NCBI GenBank assembly: GCA_918026815.1
Contig: CAKJVC010000190.1
Coordinates: 1 to 64,000, forward strand
DNA from: Chalara sp. BL73
Taxonomy: Eukaryota; Ascomycota; Leotiomycetes; Helotiales
DNA length: 64,000 bases
Direction: 5' to 3'
Part shown: positions 23,100 to 33,564 of the stretch, in pieces
How positions within the stretch are numbered: position 1 is the stretch's first letter
Layout of the letters: every line of letters begins with the position of its first letter
Translations under genes and position numbers: made by a program
Notes under the pieces: generated by a model
Seen by the model: the letters and a program-made list of their open reading frames with translations, nothing else
What the model was told of the DNA's origin: nothing
Database searches by the model: none

Positions 23100-24728
23100 A
23101 TGCCCGCAACGCCCCAAACCAGCTCTACTGCTGAGCAGACTCCTATAATGGCCCCCCCTTCAAGTTTTCCCAACAAGAAATCTCCAAAACTGCGCTCTTC
23201 TTGCGATGCATGTCAGCTGGGCAAAATCAGATGTAGTCAACACAAGCCTCGCTGCCAGCGTTGTACGAACCAAGATATCGTTTGCGTCTATAGCCTGTCG
23301 CGGCGTATGGGTCGTCCTCGGCGTCCTATGACATCACCAATTGGAGGACAGGAAGATAGTGGAGCTGCTGGACCACAAACTCCTGTTGCTATTACGGCCT
23401 TAGGAGGAAGTTCCACCAACAGCGCTGAGGATCAACCACAACAGAACTCAAACCTCTCAAATACGTTAAAACCTAGACCCAGTGTCACTATGGATGAGGC
23501 AGAACCACTAAATAGATATGATTCCCATGCAAGCAATCTGAATAGGACAAGACACGCCCACGTCCAGATGATGTCTACTCTGCTCCCAGGATTTAACCCA
23601 ACAAGTGTTGCCGTTAGCAATACAAATCAAGATGACCTCCTTTCCAGCCCTTCTCATATGTTCGAACCTCCTACTACGGCCACAACATCTCCCGAAGACT
23701 TCTTCCTCATGGAACCGCCATCTCCTGGCTTTGAGCATCATAATTTAATTGAATATCTGGACAACTCGAAGTTCACCAACCAAATAGAACCCGAGCCTGA
23801 AGGTGAAATGGGTACGGGCAGCAGTCAGCATCAATCTTCCATCAAGGCTACAACAAACACAGGATCATTGGACTCCCTCAACCTGATAGCATCGATGTAT
23901 AATGATCCCGATCCTGCGGAGAAAGCGCCGATGTTTGAAGCAAGGCGACATAGAAATTCTATGTCTCTGGAAATCCCAGCTGTTGGGGAGGAGGGGATGA
24001 TAAGTAATTCTTGGCAATCTTTCACGAACGGGTTTTTCCCATCCCCCACTCAGTCGCAAGTCCCTTCAACCACAATTACGACTACGAGCGGAACAAGTAC
24101 AAGCTCAAACTTCGACCTAGGCGAAAGCAAATCCAGTTCAACGGGGCATCGCAAATGCGGTTGTCACAACAATCTTCTTCAAAAGCTCTCCGCTCTGGAT
24201 GAATATGGAATGGAGTACTCCATACCCACCATTGACCATATATTAAGCTTTGAAGAGGACACACGGCTCCTCATTTCGCAGATATTAAGGTGCAGCATTT
24301 GTTTGAGTCAACGGAATAGCCTTTTACTACTCCTTTCTATTATTATCGACAAGATTGTGAGCATGCTAGAGAGAGCTACTAACGGCAAAGCCAAAGCGCG
24401 ACGAGAATCATCATTGGCAAAGCTCAACTCATCCCGAGCCACTTCTCGAGTCAAAAAATTTGCTCAATGCGGAGAGATGGGCACTTCTCCCACCAATTCC
24501 TGCCCATTACTGGTTGGAATATATAAAGTGAGCGACGAGGAGACTAATCGTTTTCTCAAACGCTTCTTGCAGGCTAGACTTTGTGGGATGTCTGTGGTTC
24601 TAAATCAAATGCACCAGTCATTGCAACAAAGTCAACAGGGTGGAGTTACCAGGGCAGGGTCACTAATAACTATGGACCTTCAAAGACGGCTGCAGTCTGT
24701 AACGGGAAGGGTTGAGCTTTGGGATTGA
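23100..24728 (+). CDS. AflR-like Zn2Cys6 pathway regulator
   Basis: Single exon, 542 aa from ATG 23100; the frame is open upstream but has only a TTG there, so 23100 is the first ATG. Near residues 30-65 is a Zn2Cys6 cluster (C-DA-C-QLGKIR-C ... C-QR-C ... C-VY) followed by SRRMGRPRR. This is the arrangement of aflatoxin regulator AflR, where the SKRMGR-like arm follows the finger. The C-terminal half begins KCGCHNNLLQKLSALDEYG and has LRCSICLSQRNSLLLLLSII, matching the AflR C-terminal regulatory domain. AflR proteins bind TCGSWNNSCGR palindromes, and such sites occur through the neighbouring cluster. It is thus the best candidate for pathway-specific activator. The middle is low-complexity Ser/Thr/Pro-rich, as in the family. 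Confidence 0.9.
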   Translation: MPATPQTSSTAEQTPIMAPPSSFPNKKSPKLRSSCDACQLGKIRCSQHKPRCQRCTNQDIVCVYSLSRRMGRPRRPMTSPIGGQEDSGAAGPQTPVAITALGGSSTNSAEDQPQQNSNLSNTLKPRPSVTMDEAEPLNRYDSHASNLNRTRHAHVQMMSTLLPGFNPTSVAVSNTNQDDLLSSPSHMFEPPTTATTSPEDFFLMEPPSPGFEHHNLIEYLDNSKFTNQIEPEPEGEMGTGSSQHQSSIKATTNTGSLDSLNLIASMYNDPDPAEKAPMFEARRHRNSMSLEIPAVGEEGMISNSWQSFTNGFFPSPTQSQVPSTTITTTSGTSTSSNFDLGESKSSSTGHRKCGCHNNLLQKLSALDEYGMEYSIPTIDHILSFEEDTRLLISQILRCSICLSQRNSLLLLLSIIIDKIVSMLERATNGKAKARRESSLAKLNSSRATSRVKKFAQCGEMGTSPTNSCPLLVGIYKVSDEETNRFLKRFLQARLCGMSVVLNQMHQSLQQSQQGGVTRAGSLITMDLQRRLQSVTGRVELWD

Positions 24729-25113
24729 TTAAAATTCTATAGGACGTGATTCAGTATTCTTTTTCAACCAAGGAATGGTACTACGTTGCTGATATAAACC
24801 AATACTGTATTGAATTGAGCATGAGCTCTTATCGGCGGAATCAGCTATGACGGATTTAGTACCTCTTTACGAATGGATCACTATGGATCCTTGGAGTCTC
24901 ACGGGGGTTTCTATGGACTCCTTAGATCTCTACGTGTGACCACTCATTCCCGAACCCAACCAATGTTTTCCGCTTAGTCTTACCTACCCCGCCTAAGGCA
25001 CTAGTCTGTTATATGTGAGTATGAGCACTGGTGTGAATGATTTATTCGGCGTCACTGCAAAACCCTTACGACCATTAAAAACATAGACCAACTTATCCAC
25101 ATCTATAGCAAAC
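24729..25113. other. Convergent intergenic region
   Basis: 385 bp between the 3' ends of the AflR-like gene and the synthetase. It contains a GGATCCTTGGAGTCTCACGG-like repeat pair around 24889-24945 (GGATCCTTGGAGTCTC and GGACTCCTTAGATCTC). No gene. Confidence 0.5.
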
Positions 25114-28059
25114 TTATAATCCACGATCTCTTAATGCAGCCTTGAGCTTCTTCGAAAATGAAAGAACATGTTCCGGACTGATCATCGTATAGTGTGCACC
25201 ATCGACCTCATGGAAGCGGGGAGCTTCATCAACAAACCCAGTCCATTTATTCAGGTGACTCGATAGCCATTCCTCTTTATCCTTAGCCACTGCGGACAAT
25301 GGAACAGCATAGAATACATCCATCGAGTGCACTATACCCGAAGGATCATAATCTTGAGCGATAGCCTGCATCCGATATGCAAGGTCTGCCCAGTTCATCA
25401 GCTTCTGTCTATCGAGGACCATTTCTTTCAGACGCTGGGGAGGTGCCTCTGACAAAATACGGTCCATGACTTGATCTCGTGTGAGTAGGTGCATAGCTGA
25501 CGATATCGAATGTGCATATTCTTCGGTCATAAGATCAAGGAAGTAAGAAAGATTCAAGATAACTTCTGTCCAATCTAACTGACGCATGCGGAACTTGATA
25601 TGGGGTGGTAGATTCAGAACTCCGAGAAAGCCCACTGCGTCGCCCTGCTTCTCAAGTACCTTAGTTATCTCAAATGCGAGCATTGATCCGTAGGAGTAAC
25701 CAGCTATGGCGTATGGTCCCTCAGGTTGAATCCTCTTGATTGCTGCATGATAGGTTGCCACTGCTTCTGGGATATCTTCGAAAAATGTCTCGCCTTTGTT
25801 GAATCCTCGAGCTCTAATTGCATAAACTGGTCGATCAGTGATAAATTTAGCAAGATTGAGGAAAACTAGAACTTCTCCAACTCCAGGGTGGATCAACCAT
25901 AGTGGTTTACCATTACCCTCGCTTTGAAGACAAATCGCAGGCATATATTCTTGAGTGCCTGAAGTCTGTATCTGTAGCGCGCCTGCAAGGCCGCGAATTG
26001 TAGGATTTGTCAACACTGTAATGATTGGTATATCTTCTTTCATATCAAGAGCAGCCTGTACAGCCTGCTTGAATCTAATGAGTTCAATAGAACTGGCCCC
26101 CATGTCGTATAAACTAGTATTCACACCAACCTCCTCTTCGTCAACCTCAAATATCTCTGCAAAGACTCGAAGAATTGTCGTTTCTATTTCATTGGAAGGA
26201 CTTTGTCGAGACCGAGACCTATAATCTTGTATGATGATGTCATTGAGAAGTTTGTATGGGTCATAGACACCACTTTCAAAAGCTGTGCGGATCTTCGCTC
26301 TTGAAAGTTTTCCAAGGGAGGATTTTGGAAGCAATTCCTTCTCCAACGGAATTATGCAGTGTGGCCTCACACCGCATTGCATTGTCGAGATCTTAGATAT
26401 AGCGTCCGAAACAGCGATTCTTGAAGCAATATCCGTAAAATGATAAGTTGGTAAGTATACGACAATCATGACTTCAGTCTGAGATCCTTCCGGGCGATGA
26501 GGGAAAACTACTGTATAGGCTGGAGCCGTTCCTTCAATTTTTGCTTCCTCTAAAGCAGATTCAATACTCTGTGGGAAGTACTTGACACCATTGATGATGA
26601 TGCTTTCCTTAGCTCTTCCGACAAGGTTCAGCTGGCTTTCGAAATCGATTCTTCCACGATCACCTGTGATGAACCAACCGTCATTGGTGAAGGCTTCCGA
26701 AGTCGCTGTTTTGTTGTTGTAATACTCATCAAAGAGAATAGGCCCTTGCAACTCCAAGTCGCCAACTTCGTTTGGTGCTGCAAGAACACCGTTGTTTGTG
26801 ATACGCATTCTGAGACCAGGAATGCAAGCTCCAAGGGAAGTAAACTCGTGTGAGTTGGTGAGGTCATAGCTGGGACAATCGAGGCTATATATCGAACCAG
26901 CACATGTTTCAGTCATACCAAATCCTGGTCGGATGAAGCAGCCAGAAGTCCCATAGGGCTTGAGCAATGTCGTAAGTGCATCGCAGGTTTCCACTACATT
27001 TACCTCGCCTCCTGAGATAAGTGCTCGAAGACATGAAAGGTCAACTTTTAGTTCAAGTGGTTGGGGTTGTTCAAGAGCTTGTCTCAAACTTGCCAAGAAG
27101 AAGTTTGGAGCAAATGTGTATGCCGTCCTGTGTTTGTTGATAAGATTGAGGAACGTGGTCGGTTTTGTCAGTAAATCGGCCGCTTGAACGTGGACTTGGT
27201 CGGCAACTACTGACATCGCATGTAGATGTATCTCAGTCAAGTTGGCAACGTGGTCAAGGCCGATCCAATTAAGAAAAGAATCGGTACTCCGAGTTCCGTG
27301 GTAGGCGCTCTTACCACGGAGAGCAGTTAAGAGCTGGCCTTGTCGAAGACAGACGGCCTTTGCATTTCCAGTGCTTCCAGATGTGAGCATTAAAGCAGCA
27401 ACTTCATGGCTATCTCTGGTTGCTCCGTCGAACGTGTGCGTAGTCGGAGTGTCCGGAGGTGTATTTTCAATGAGGTTGAGAGCGACAATAGCATTGTCCC
27501 GCACGTGACCGAGTATCTTTGATGCTCCGATCAGATTTCTTTCTGAATTTCTGTTGGCTGGGTGAGATCTGTCCTTCAAAGAGACTGGTTCTGTGTATAT
27601 CGAATGAGACTTTTCCGGTTGTGCCCGTAATTGTTCAATAGTTTTGATGTTTAAGCTCTCTATACTGGCGAATTCAGCGACAAGCGAGTTTGTGGTGAGG
27701 ACAAGAGGGTCATTAAGCAACGCTTTCAGGTGAATAAGATGACGCTTGCGCTGCTCTTCGTTATTAGTAAAAGGCGTTGATATCACTGGTACACGACCAG
27801 CAACCACAACAGCCCAAAACCATTCAATGTTGTCTGTATGATTTGAGAAATGAAGCAAAATTGGGGAACCTGGCGTTGAGCTTCCATCTTGAAGGATGAG
27901 AAGAGCGTTAGACTTGGCCTCATCGAACAAGGAGCTGTATGTTATATGTTTTCCGATATTGTTAGTGTCACCAGGATGATAAATAGTGATGGCAGCCCCT
28001 GAAGTGTCCTTTGCAGCATTCTCTAACAATTCATAGAGATTACTTGGTGAAGACTCCAT
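25114..28059 (-). CDS. NRPS-like A-T-TE synthetase (arylpyruvate type)
   Basis: Intronless, 981 aa from ATG 28059; the open frame runs eight codons further but starts TTG. Adenylation domain (about 10-600): LMLTSGSTGNAKAV (A3), GMTETCAG (A5), DGWFITGDRGR (A7) and a C-terminal SSLGKLSR. It also has NWIGLDHVANL, characteristic of the stand-alone fungal synthetases that activate aromatic alpha-keto acids. Carrier domain: YDMGASSIEL, with the phosphopantetheine serine near 656. Thioesterase: GYSYGSM with the catalytic serine near 790 and a C-terminal GAHYTMI histidine. There is no condensation domain. Family members (atromentin, terrequinone, butyrolactone and furanone synthetases) dimerise phenylpyruvate or 4-hydroxyphenylpyruvate. 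An embedded DAHP synthase supports an aromatic substrate. The exact core (quinone, furanone, dioxolanone) cannot be read from sequence. An AflR-type site lies about 380 bp upstream. Confidence 0.93.
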   Translation of the reverse strand: MESSPSNLYELLENAAKDTSGAAITIYHPGDTNNIGKHITYSSLFDEAKSNALLILQDGSSTPGSPILLHFSNHTDNIEWFWAVVVAGRVPVISTPFTNNEEQRKRHLIHLKALLNDPLVLTTNSLVAEFASIESLNIKTIEQLRAQPEKSHSIYTEPVSLKDRSHPANRNSERNLIGASKILGHVRDNAIVALNLIENTPPDTPTTHTFDGATRDSHEVAALMLTSGSTGNAKAVCLRQGQLLTALRGKSAYHGTRSTDSFLNWIGLDHVANLTEIHLHAMSVVADQVHVQAADLLTKPTTFLNLINKHRTAYTFAPNFFLASLRQALEQPQPLELKVDLSCLRALISGGEVNVVETCDALTTLLKPYGTSGCFIRPGFGMTETCAGSIYSLDCPSYDLTNSHEFTSLGACIPGLRMRITNNGVLAAPNEVGDLELQGPILFDEYYNNKTATSEAFTNDGWFITGDRGRIDFESQLNLVGRAKESIIINGVKYFPQSIESALEEAKIEGTAPAYTVVFPHRPEGSQTEVMIVVYLPTYHFTDIASRIAVSDAISKISTMQCGVRPHCIIPLEKELLPKSSLGKLSRAKIRTAFESGVYDPYKLLNDIIIQDYRSRSRQSPSNEIETTILRVFAEIFEVDEEEVGVNTSLYDMGASSIELIRFKQAVQAALDMKEDIPIITVLTNPTIRGLAGALQIQTSGTQEYMPAICLQSEGNGKPLWLIHPGVGEVLVFLNLAKFITDRPVYAIRARGFNKGETFFEDIPEAVATYHAAIKRIQPEGPYAIAGYSYGSMLAFEITKVLEKQGDAVGFLGVLNLPPHIKFRMRQLDWTEVILNLSYFLDLMTEEYAHSISSAMHLLTRDQVMDRILSEAPPQRLKEMVLDRQKLMNWADLAYRMQAIAQDYDPSGIVHSMDVFYAVPLSAVAKDKEEWLSSHLNKWTGFVDEAPRFHEVDGAHYTMISPEHVLSFSKKLKAALRDRGL

Positions 28060-28738
28060 GGTATGGTGTGTTGATATAATCAATTGGCTCTACTGTCTAA
28101 ATTATGTTAGCACAAGCACCTTTCTGTTGCTGGTGGTGAGAACCTATATGCCTCACGTTTTAGAAGGTCGTAAGGTTGGTTTGAGTTCGGAATTGGTAAG
28201 GGATTGAGAAAATAAAACAGACGCTCTCTATGTCAACAGTTGGGATAAAGAGTAGTATTAGCGAGAAGAAAAATTGGTGCTAGCTGTTATACCTCTTAAG
28301 CATGGGCCGCTGATGTCTTAGCATAATCATCAGCTGACCTGACACTGCAATGACCGATCCATATGGTACCGGAACGATTTCTTCTCTCAGCCGCTTTCGA
28401 TTTCCGGTCCAACTTTCCATTCGACTAGTTTTTCAGACCCTCGGTAGCCGATCTTATTTGGCATTGGAAGATAGTCGGGCAATTGAAAGCCGCTATGCGA
28501 AATGACCGAGAGGCACCATGTACTTTCTTACAATTAACAACGGTATGAACGATAATAAAAGTAACTTAGAGTTGTTCATATCGCCTACTAGTAGGCGAGG
28601 CAGTAAATATGCGAGCATTTTAACAATGGTAATTCATTCACATGTTCGCTGCAAATTTGAGCCCTTATTAGCACACCCAAAAAAGGAAGAAAGGCATTTG
28701 TATCACGCAAGCACATTATGCCTACCAAGTTTGTTCTA
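28060..28738. other. Synthetase promoter region
   Basis: 680 bp between the synthetase start and the 3' end of the FSP1-like pseudogene. Holds the AflR-type site at 28441-28451. No gene. Confidence 0.55.
28441..28451. promoter_or_regulatory. AflR-type operator, synthetase promoter
   Basis: TCGGTAGCCGA, a full match to TCGSWNNSCGR and a CGG-N3-CCG palindrome, about 380 bp upstream of the synthetase ATG. Confidence 0.65.
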
Positions 28739-29849
28739 CTATGAGACAAATGCCAGTGCCTTTAGTACAAAGTATGTCTGGCCTTTAACTTTCGAAACAA
28801 CCCAGCTCCATGGTACGATTGGACCGATCTGACCGTTCCACCTGTCTTTCCATTCGGGACGAACATTCTATTCTTGCCACCCTTACAAGACTTTAAATTG
28901 CCGATGTCGTTGGCATCAGTTGCCAAATTAGTGGAGACGATAACAGTCTGAGCCTTAGCGTTTATTGCCATTTTGCCTGGCAATGACGTAATATTACCTA
29001 AATCATAGATGTAAGATACACCGGTCACAGGCAGATTATCATCAAACTTGACCCAACCATCATCGGAGAGGAGTGTTGTTAAAATGAAGCTGTTATTTGG
29101 AAGGAGACCAACAGCGGAAATATATAAATCTGCCGGTAGCTCTGTACCATCGTTCAGTGTTATGGTCCATGCTCACTTTGACTTATCATGCTTCATGTCT
29201 TGGACTTTGAGCGAAGGCAAAATGTTGATTTTGAGCCTCTTCAATTGAGTGGCAGCAACGACTCCAGCAGATTCCTCGATTGTTGGCAGAAGCCTGTCAC
29301 TACTAATCACCATCGTGATATTCTTCCCCGGATATGATTCCGCAATCTCTGAAGCTAACTCCACTGCAACGGGCCCACCGCCTCTGATTACAATGGTCTT
29401 GGCATCTGCAATGGCCTTCCATGCTTGCTTAATGCTTTCCTTTAAATTATCTGAGAGAGTCAGTTTCGTTGAAATGCTTTGTTTAGCAATAGTACTCAGA
29501 GTATGACTGCCAGAAGCCATGACAAGACAATCCCAGTCCATAACCTGAGATGCAGAGCGGTTGGTGGTGACAGTCTCTTTGGTAGCATGCATAGAACTGA
29601 CAGTGGCGTGGAATCGAGTCGCGGGATAATTCTTAAATATCTCGGATTGGGGACACAGCCTGCTCCGCGATCACCTCATATGGACGAGCCAGAGGACGGG
29701 GTGCGGCCAGATTGAAGTAGTTAGTAGTTCTCGCTCGTATTAGTCAGGGTGACTTTGACTGTAGGTACCTCTACCAGAATTTTCTGGGCAGTAGTCAAGC
29801 CAGTGTGAGAGTCACCTATGATTACGAGGTGCGTACTTTTAGGGACCAT
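28739..29849 (-). pseudogene. FSP1/AIF-like NAD(P)H oxidoreductase, decayed
   Basis: Full-length family similarity (about 370 codons) on the minus strand, but in several frames. Start MVPKSTHLVIIGDSHTGLTT (FAD/NAD Rossmann motif); middle IVIRGGGPVAVELASEIAE (second nucleotide-binding motif); then YISAVGLLPNN; end GQIGPIVPWSWVVSKVKG. Disablements: a 7-bp tandem duplication (29716-29722 repeated at 29723-29729) that shifts frame and makes a stop; a one-base shift near 29650; an in-frame TGA at 29173-29175; and a one-base deletion near 28832-28842. The promoter still has an AflR-type palindrome at 30049-30059. The intact protein would be a flavin-dependent NAD(P)H:quinone-type oxidoreductase. 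Four separate lesions make sequencing error unlikely, though not excluded. Confidence 0.88.
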
Positions 29850-30713
29850 GTTGGAGAGTCTGCGTAAGTCAATTGGTGGTGCGATTGCATGCTGTATAAA
29901 GTTAAGTGCCACCGTGTTTGAGTGTTAAACTGCAGGGCAAATTACTACAAGCCTCGAACAAGTGAAGGCTCAGAAAATATTGAACGCGTTTAAGACGATA
30001 TCGGTCGCCAACCAGTATGACTTTCCCGGTTTAGATGTGTTCAATAGGACGGTAACCGAGACTCACTATGGGCTCGTTACCAAATAGCAGATTTCAGGAC
30101 GAGATTTAAGCGGAAGTAATCACTGGCAGGTGAAAAAGAAAGTCAGAGGATATAAAGGTATTAATAGGGATTGAAAAGAGGCAAATCGTTTGTTAGGAAA
30201 ATAAAAGGACGCAAAGCTGGGATTTGAGTATTTTATCACGTCAGCCCCTCGAGGTTTGATGATAATACATAGCTAAGTTAGCTCGTTTACAAAGTAGGTT
30301 ATTCTTGTTGGTTAATTAACTGCAATCAAACCTCGATTACAAAAGAGGAACATGCAGCACTTGTAACGTAACATGTCTTACGCCGAGGCAATGAGTCAGA
30401 TTGTACGTGGCATCATCTTTCTTCCATCTTATTTCCTCTAGGAAGCAGACCATGCCGGGCACTTTCATCCACTCTGGGGATTTCGTCAGAGCGATTTAGA
30501 GAATCTCCATCTGCCAAGTCAAAATAATGGCCAAAATTACTGCTACCAGAGTTTTATTGACGATGTACAAATTAGCAAGAAACAGGCGCACTTGCAAGAA
30601 AGGTATTTGAATGGCCTGACAACATACTCAATTGATACTGTTGTCTCCGTACTGGCAATTCTAGGATTAGAGACTTGATTGAGTCTACGGCATAGTCGTG
30701 ATTAAAATTGCGC
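29850..30713. other. Intergenic, with inverted GAGGTTTGAT repeat
   Basis: The upstream region of the pseudogene and the 3' flank of the P450. An inverted pair, CCTCGAGGTTTGAT (about 30246) and ATCAAACCTCGA (about 30327), could form a hairpin with a 66-bp loop. No gene. Confidence 0.5.
30049..30059. promoter_or_regulatory. AflR-type palindrome, pseudogene promoter
   Basis: ACGGTAACCGA (CGG-N3-CCG; one mismatch to TCGSWNNSCGR), about 200 bp upstream of the pseudogene ATG. The same 11-mer recurs at 47837 and, inverted, at 52572. Confidence 0.55.
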
Positions 30714-32535
30714 TCATATGTCCGATCTTTTAACAAAGCGAGTCATTAAGGCCGGCTTAATCCAGAGGTGGAGGTGCTTGGTATCTCTGTCCCAGTCAAT
30801 ATCTTTAGCTATGAGCTCCATTTCAAATGTCCATATCACTGAATCTTGTCAGTAATCGCCATGTTTACTTTTAGTCCGAGAAGACATGGTTCTGAATACT
30901 TTGTAACTTACTTTTGGTAAGAATGTGTTTCATCTCCATGTACGCCAAATTGATCCCCAGGCACCCTCTAGGACCGATACCGAAAGGAAAGAATGACTCT
31001 TTGTTATCATTGGCATATATAGGGTTATAGAGTGGGTGATTTGTGGGCAGCCATCTTTCTGGATGAAAGCTATTGGGATCGAACCATGCACGAGAGTCGC
31101 GACATACTGTATAGTTGGAAGTACTCACAACAACTCCGGCCGGGATGAAATGACCATCAATTTCAGCGCCAGGTGAATATCGAGGCCAAATGAATGGAGC
31201 CGGTCCAAAAAGACGAAGGCTTTCCTCGCAGACGGCATGCAAATACGGCAGCTTGCTTAGCGCATTTGTATTTATTTGAGAAGAATCACTAAACGCAGCT
31301 CGAATTTCGTCTTTCAGATACTGAAATTCCATTGGATGCTTGAGAAGATAGAAAGAACATCCTGCGAGAAATGTGGCAGTAGTCTCGGAGCCAGCAATCA
31401 TCAATGTGATAGCCTGTGCCAGAAGATAACCTTCAGAGACCGTGTTGTTGGGATCTGCAAGAACTTTCGAAAAAAAGTCTTCTCTATCATTCTTTCGTTG
31501 CATGCGTCCTCTCACTTTGGCCATTGCTAGCGCCTTGAACCTCTCTCGTGTTTCCAGAAGTTCATTCAAATTTGGCAGGAGAAATCGAACAAAGAGCTTC
31601 AAAATGGGAACGCGAAGAAAGAGTTCTGCTAGAGTACCCCCGTACGCGCCGGTTAGAATAGTGCTAATGAAAAAGTTGGGTTTAGCTACAAGGCATGTTA
31701 GTCAAGAAGATCAATAACTTGAAATCCACACTATTTTCTCACCCTCTGCGACTGCATCGAACGATTCTCCGAATGCCAAATCCCCAACAATATCAAAAGT
31801 CAGCCAGTTAAACCATTCATCTAAACTGATACCCTCTTCAACATTACCCAATTTTGTCAATTGTTCCACCAAAAGATCGGTGTAGTATTGCAGAACATTC
31901 GACTGGTCGCCCAAAGCTTTCGCGCTGAATGCATGTGAAAGGCTTCTTCGAGCTTCCTGATGTATTTTCGGATCAACTTCAATTACGAGACTGCCGGGAG
32001 CCAGTCCCTCGGCCTGTGAGGAATACCAGCTTGTTTTCAAGAACGATCGGTGGTTCTTTGATGCATGGCCATAAATGCTCTTGATTGATGATACGCTTGC
32101 GAAGCTCAACTCGTTGGGTGCGATTCGCACAACATCCCCTAATAAAAATTAAGCCATGTATAAGTCAATTGAAAATCCTTCCACTCACCATATTGTTTAT
32201 GCAACTTTTCCAGGTCGCGTGCGAAATTGCCCCCAGTCCTGTGGGACATTAGCATAATGGGCTGAGAATACTTCAACTTTGAGATCTACCATAACTTCGC
32301 ATAGTATAAATTCGTGATGGCAGCCACTTTAGGCCCAGGAAAAGCGGCTAATTGGTGAAAGAAAAGGTTGAAAACTACCCGATAAATACCATATATGGGA
32401 GCCTATTGAACAATTAGTTTCCTGGCTAAACACGAGATTTTGGAGGCTGCCACTGACCAGAAGCAAGCACACCATTAACCATCCAGTAGCACTGATCTGG
32501 GTTGCCTCTCTGAGCTCAAGCACATATAAAGACAT
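30714..32535 (-). CDS. Cytochrome P450 (isotrichodermin-hydroxylase-like)
   Basis: Model 32535-32458, 32402-32290, 32238-32189, 32138-31743, 31685-30912, 30838-30714; in frame, 511 aa. N-terminal membrane anchor (SATGWLMVCLLLAPIYGI) followed by the proline-rich FPGPK hinge. I-helix AGSETTAT, helix-K EESLR, PERW, and heme loop FPFGIGPRGCLG, with all key residues present. An earlier in-frame ATG at 32568 is possible; 32535 gives the usual anchor. The family is the endoplasmic-reticulum P450s related to isotrichodermin C-15 hydroxylase, common in fungal clusters. It would hydroxylate or oxidise the pathway product. It has an AflR-type site about 165 bp upstream and lies between the pseudogene and DAHP synthase, in the same orientation. 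Confidence 0.9.
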
Positions 32536-33564
32536 CTCGCCCCTGGAACCCAAAAACACAAGTGTCATACAAAAGCAGAGACAAAGAGATAATCTCTTAG
32601 TTAAGCATTACACACGAGATGAGATAAAATGGAAAGAAGAAATTGAACAGGTCGGCAGTGGGGTGTGCTACTATAAAGGTTGAGTGCCGAGGGTTTTCTC
32701 GCTAACCGAATCATATCTTACCAGGCGTTAGGTCAGTAAATCCTATTTTCGTCAACTAGCCTTTTATGAAGAAGTTGTAACTTTGAACAGAATAGAGGCA
32801 TTCACGACAAACAGCTACTTAATTTGAAATGAGTTATCTAATCTATACTCTACAAGACTTCCTGACTATGGTTCATGAGAATGACCGGGATGATTCCACC
32901 CGTTGAGAAAAGTACCCGGAAAGATCTCAAGTCTCCTGTAATCCTTCGAGCCATGGCTGTGTGTTATTCCAGACGCAACTGAAAGCTGGATCCCCATGAG
33001 TGTGGCACAAATGCGACAATCGTGAATGTTTGCAATGGTACCTTGGAAATACCACCGGGCTGAGACAACTTCGAACTATCGAGCTACATATCCACTGATT
33101 GGTCTCCGATTATTCAGTCCGATTGCGTATAGTGGGACATTCCTATGTGGCACCTCACTTACAGCATATATTTACCCAGGCATAGTACTGAAATGTCCCT
33201 TAATAGTAGCGTTAAAGTTAAACAGAAGCGGCCAGTAAAATTACGAAATCACAACATTATGGAGCAGCTGTAATTTGGAGGATCTCGCTAGGCCTAGTTA
33301 GCCTTTGAGCGTTGCTGCCCCTCTTAGACAAAGGCGTCTAAAGATTCCGATATGCGGCGTGGGTGTTTAGACAGAATTCGGTTAATTACCTGATCTAATA
33401 GCAGCACTCAAACACCATATACAGTGACGCGAATCAGTGGGGGCATTGAAACAAAGTGAGGCTAGGTAGAATTGAGCGAGCGCTGTATAAAGATCTAATC
33501 AACTACCACAGGAGTCAAAATCTCCGCAACTTGAATCCCATGACCCTGTTACCGGAAGCAGGCG
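32536..33564. other. P450 promoter region, 1 kb, no gene
   Basis: Non-coding between the P450 start and the DAHP synthase stop. Only the site at 32699-32709 and a TATAAAGG-like box at about 32673 were noted. Confidence 0.5.
32699..32709. promoter_or_regulatory. AflR-type operator, P450 promoter
   Basis: TCGCTAACCGA matches TCGSWNNSCGR on both strands, about 165 bp upstream of the P450 ATG. It is not a perfect CGG-N3-CCG palindrome (CGC-TAA-CCG). Confidence 0.6.

Noticed and set aside
23432..24264. Antisense ORFs within the AflR-like gene
   Set aside because: Shadows of a well-supported coding frame; no domains or splice support.
28060..28083. Eight-residue extension of the synthetase
   Set aside because: It begins with TTG; the first ATG is at 28059.
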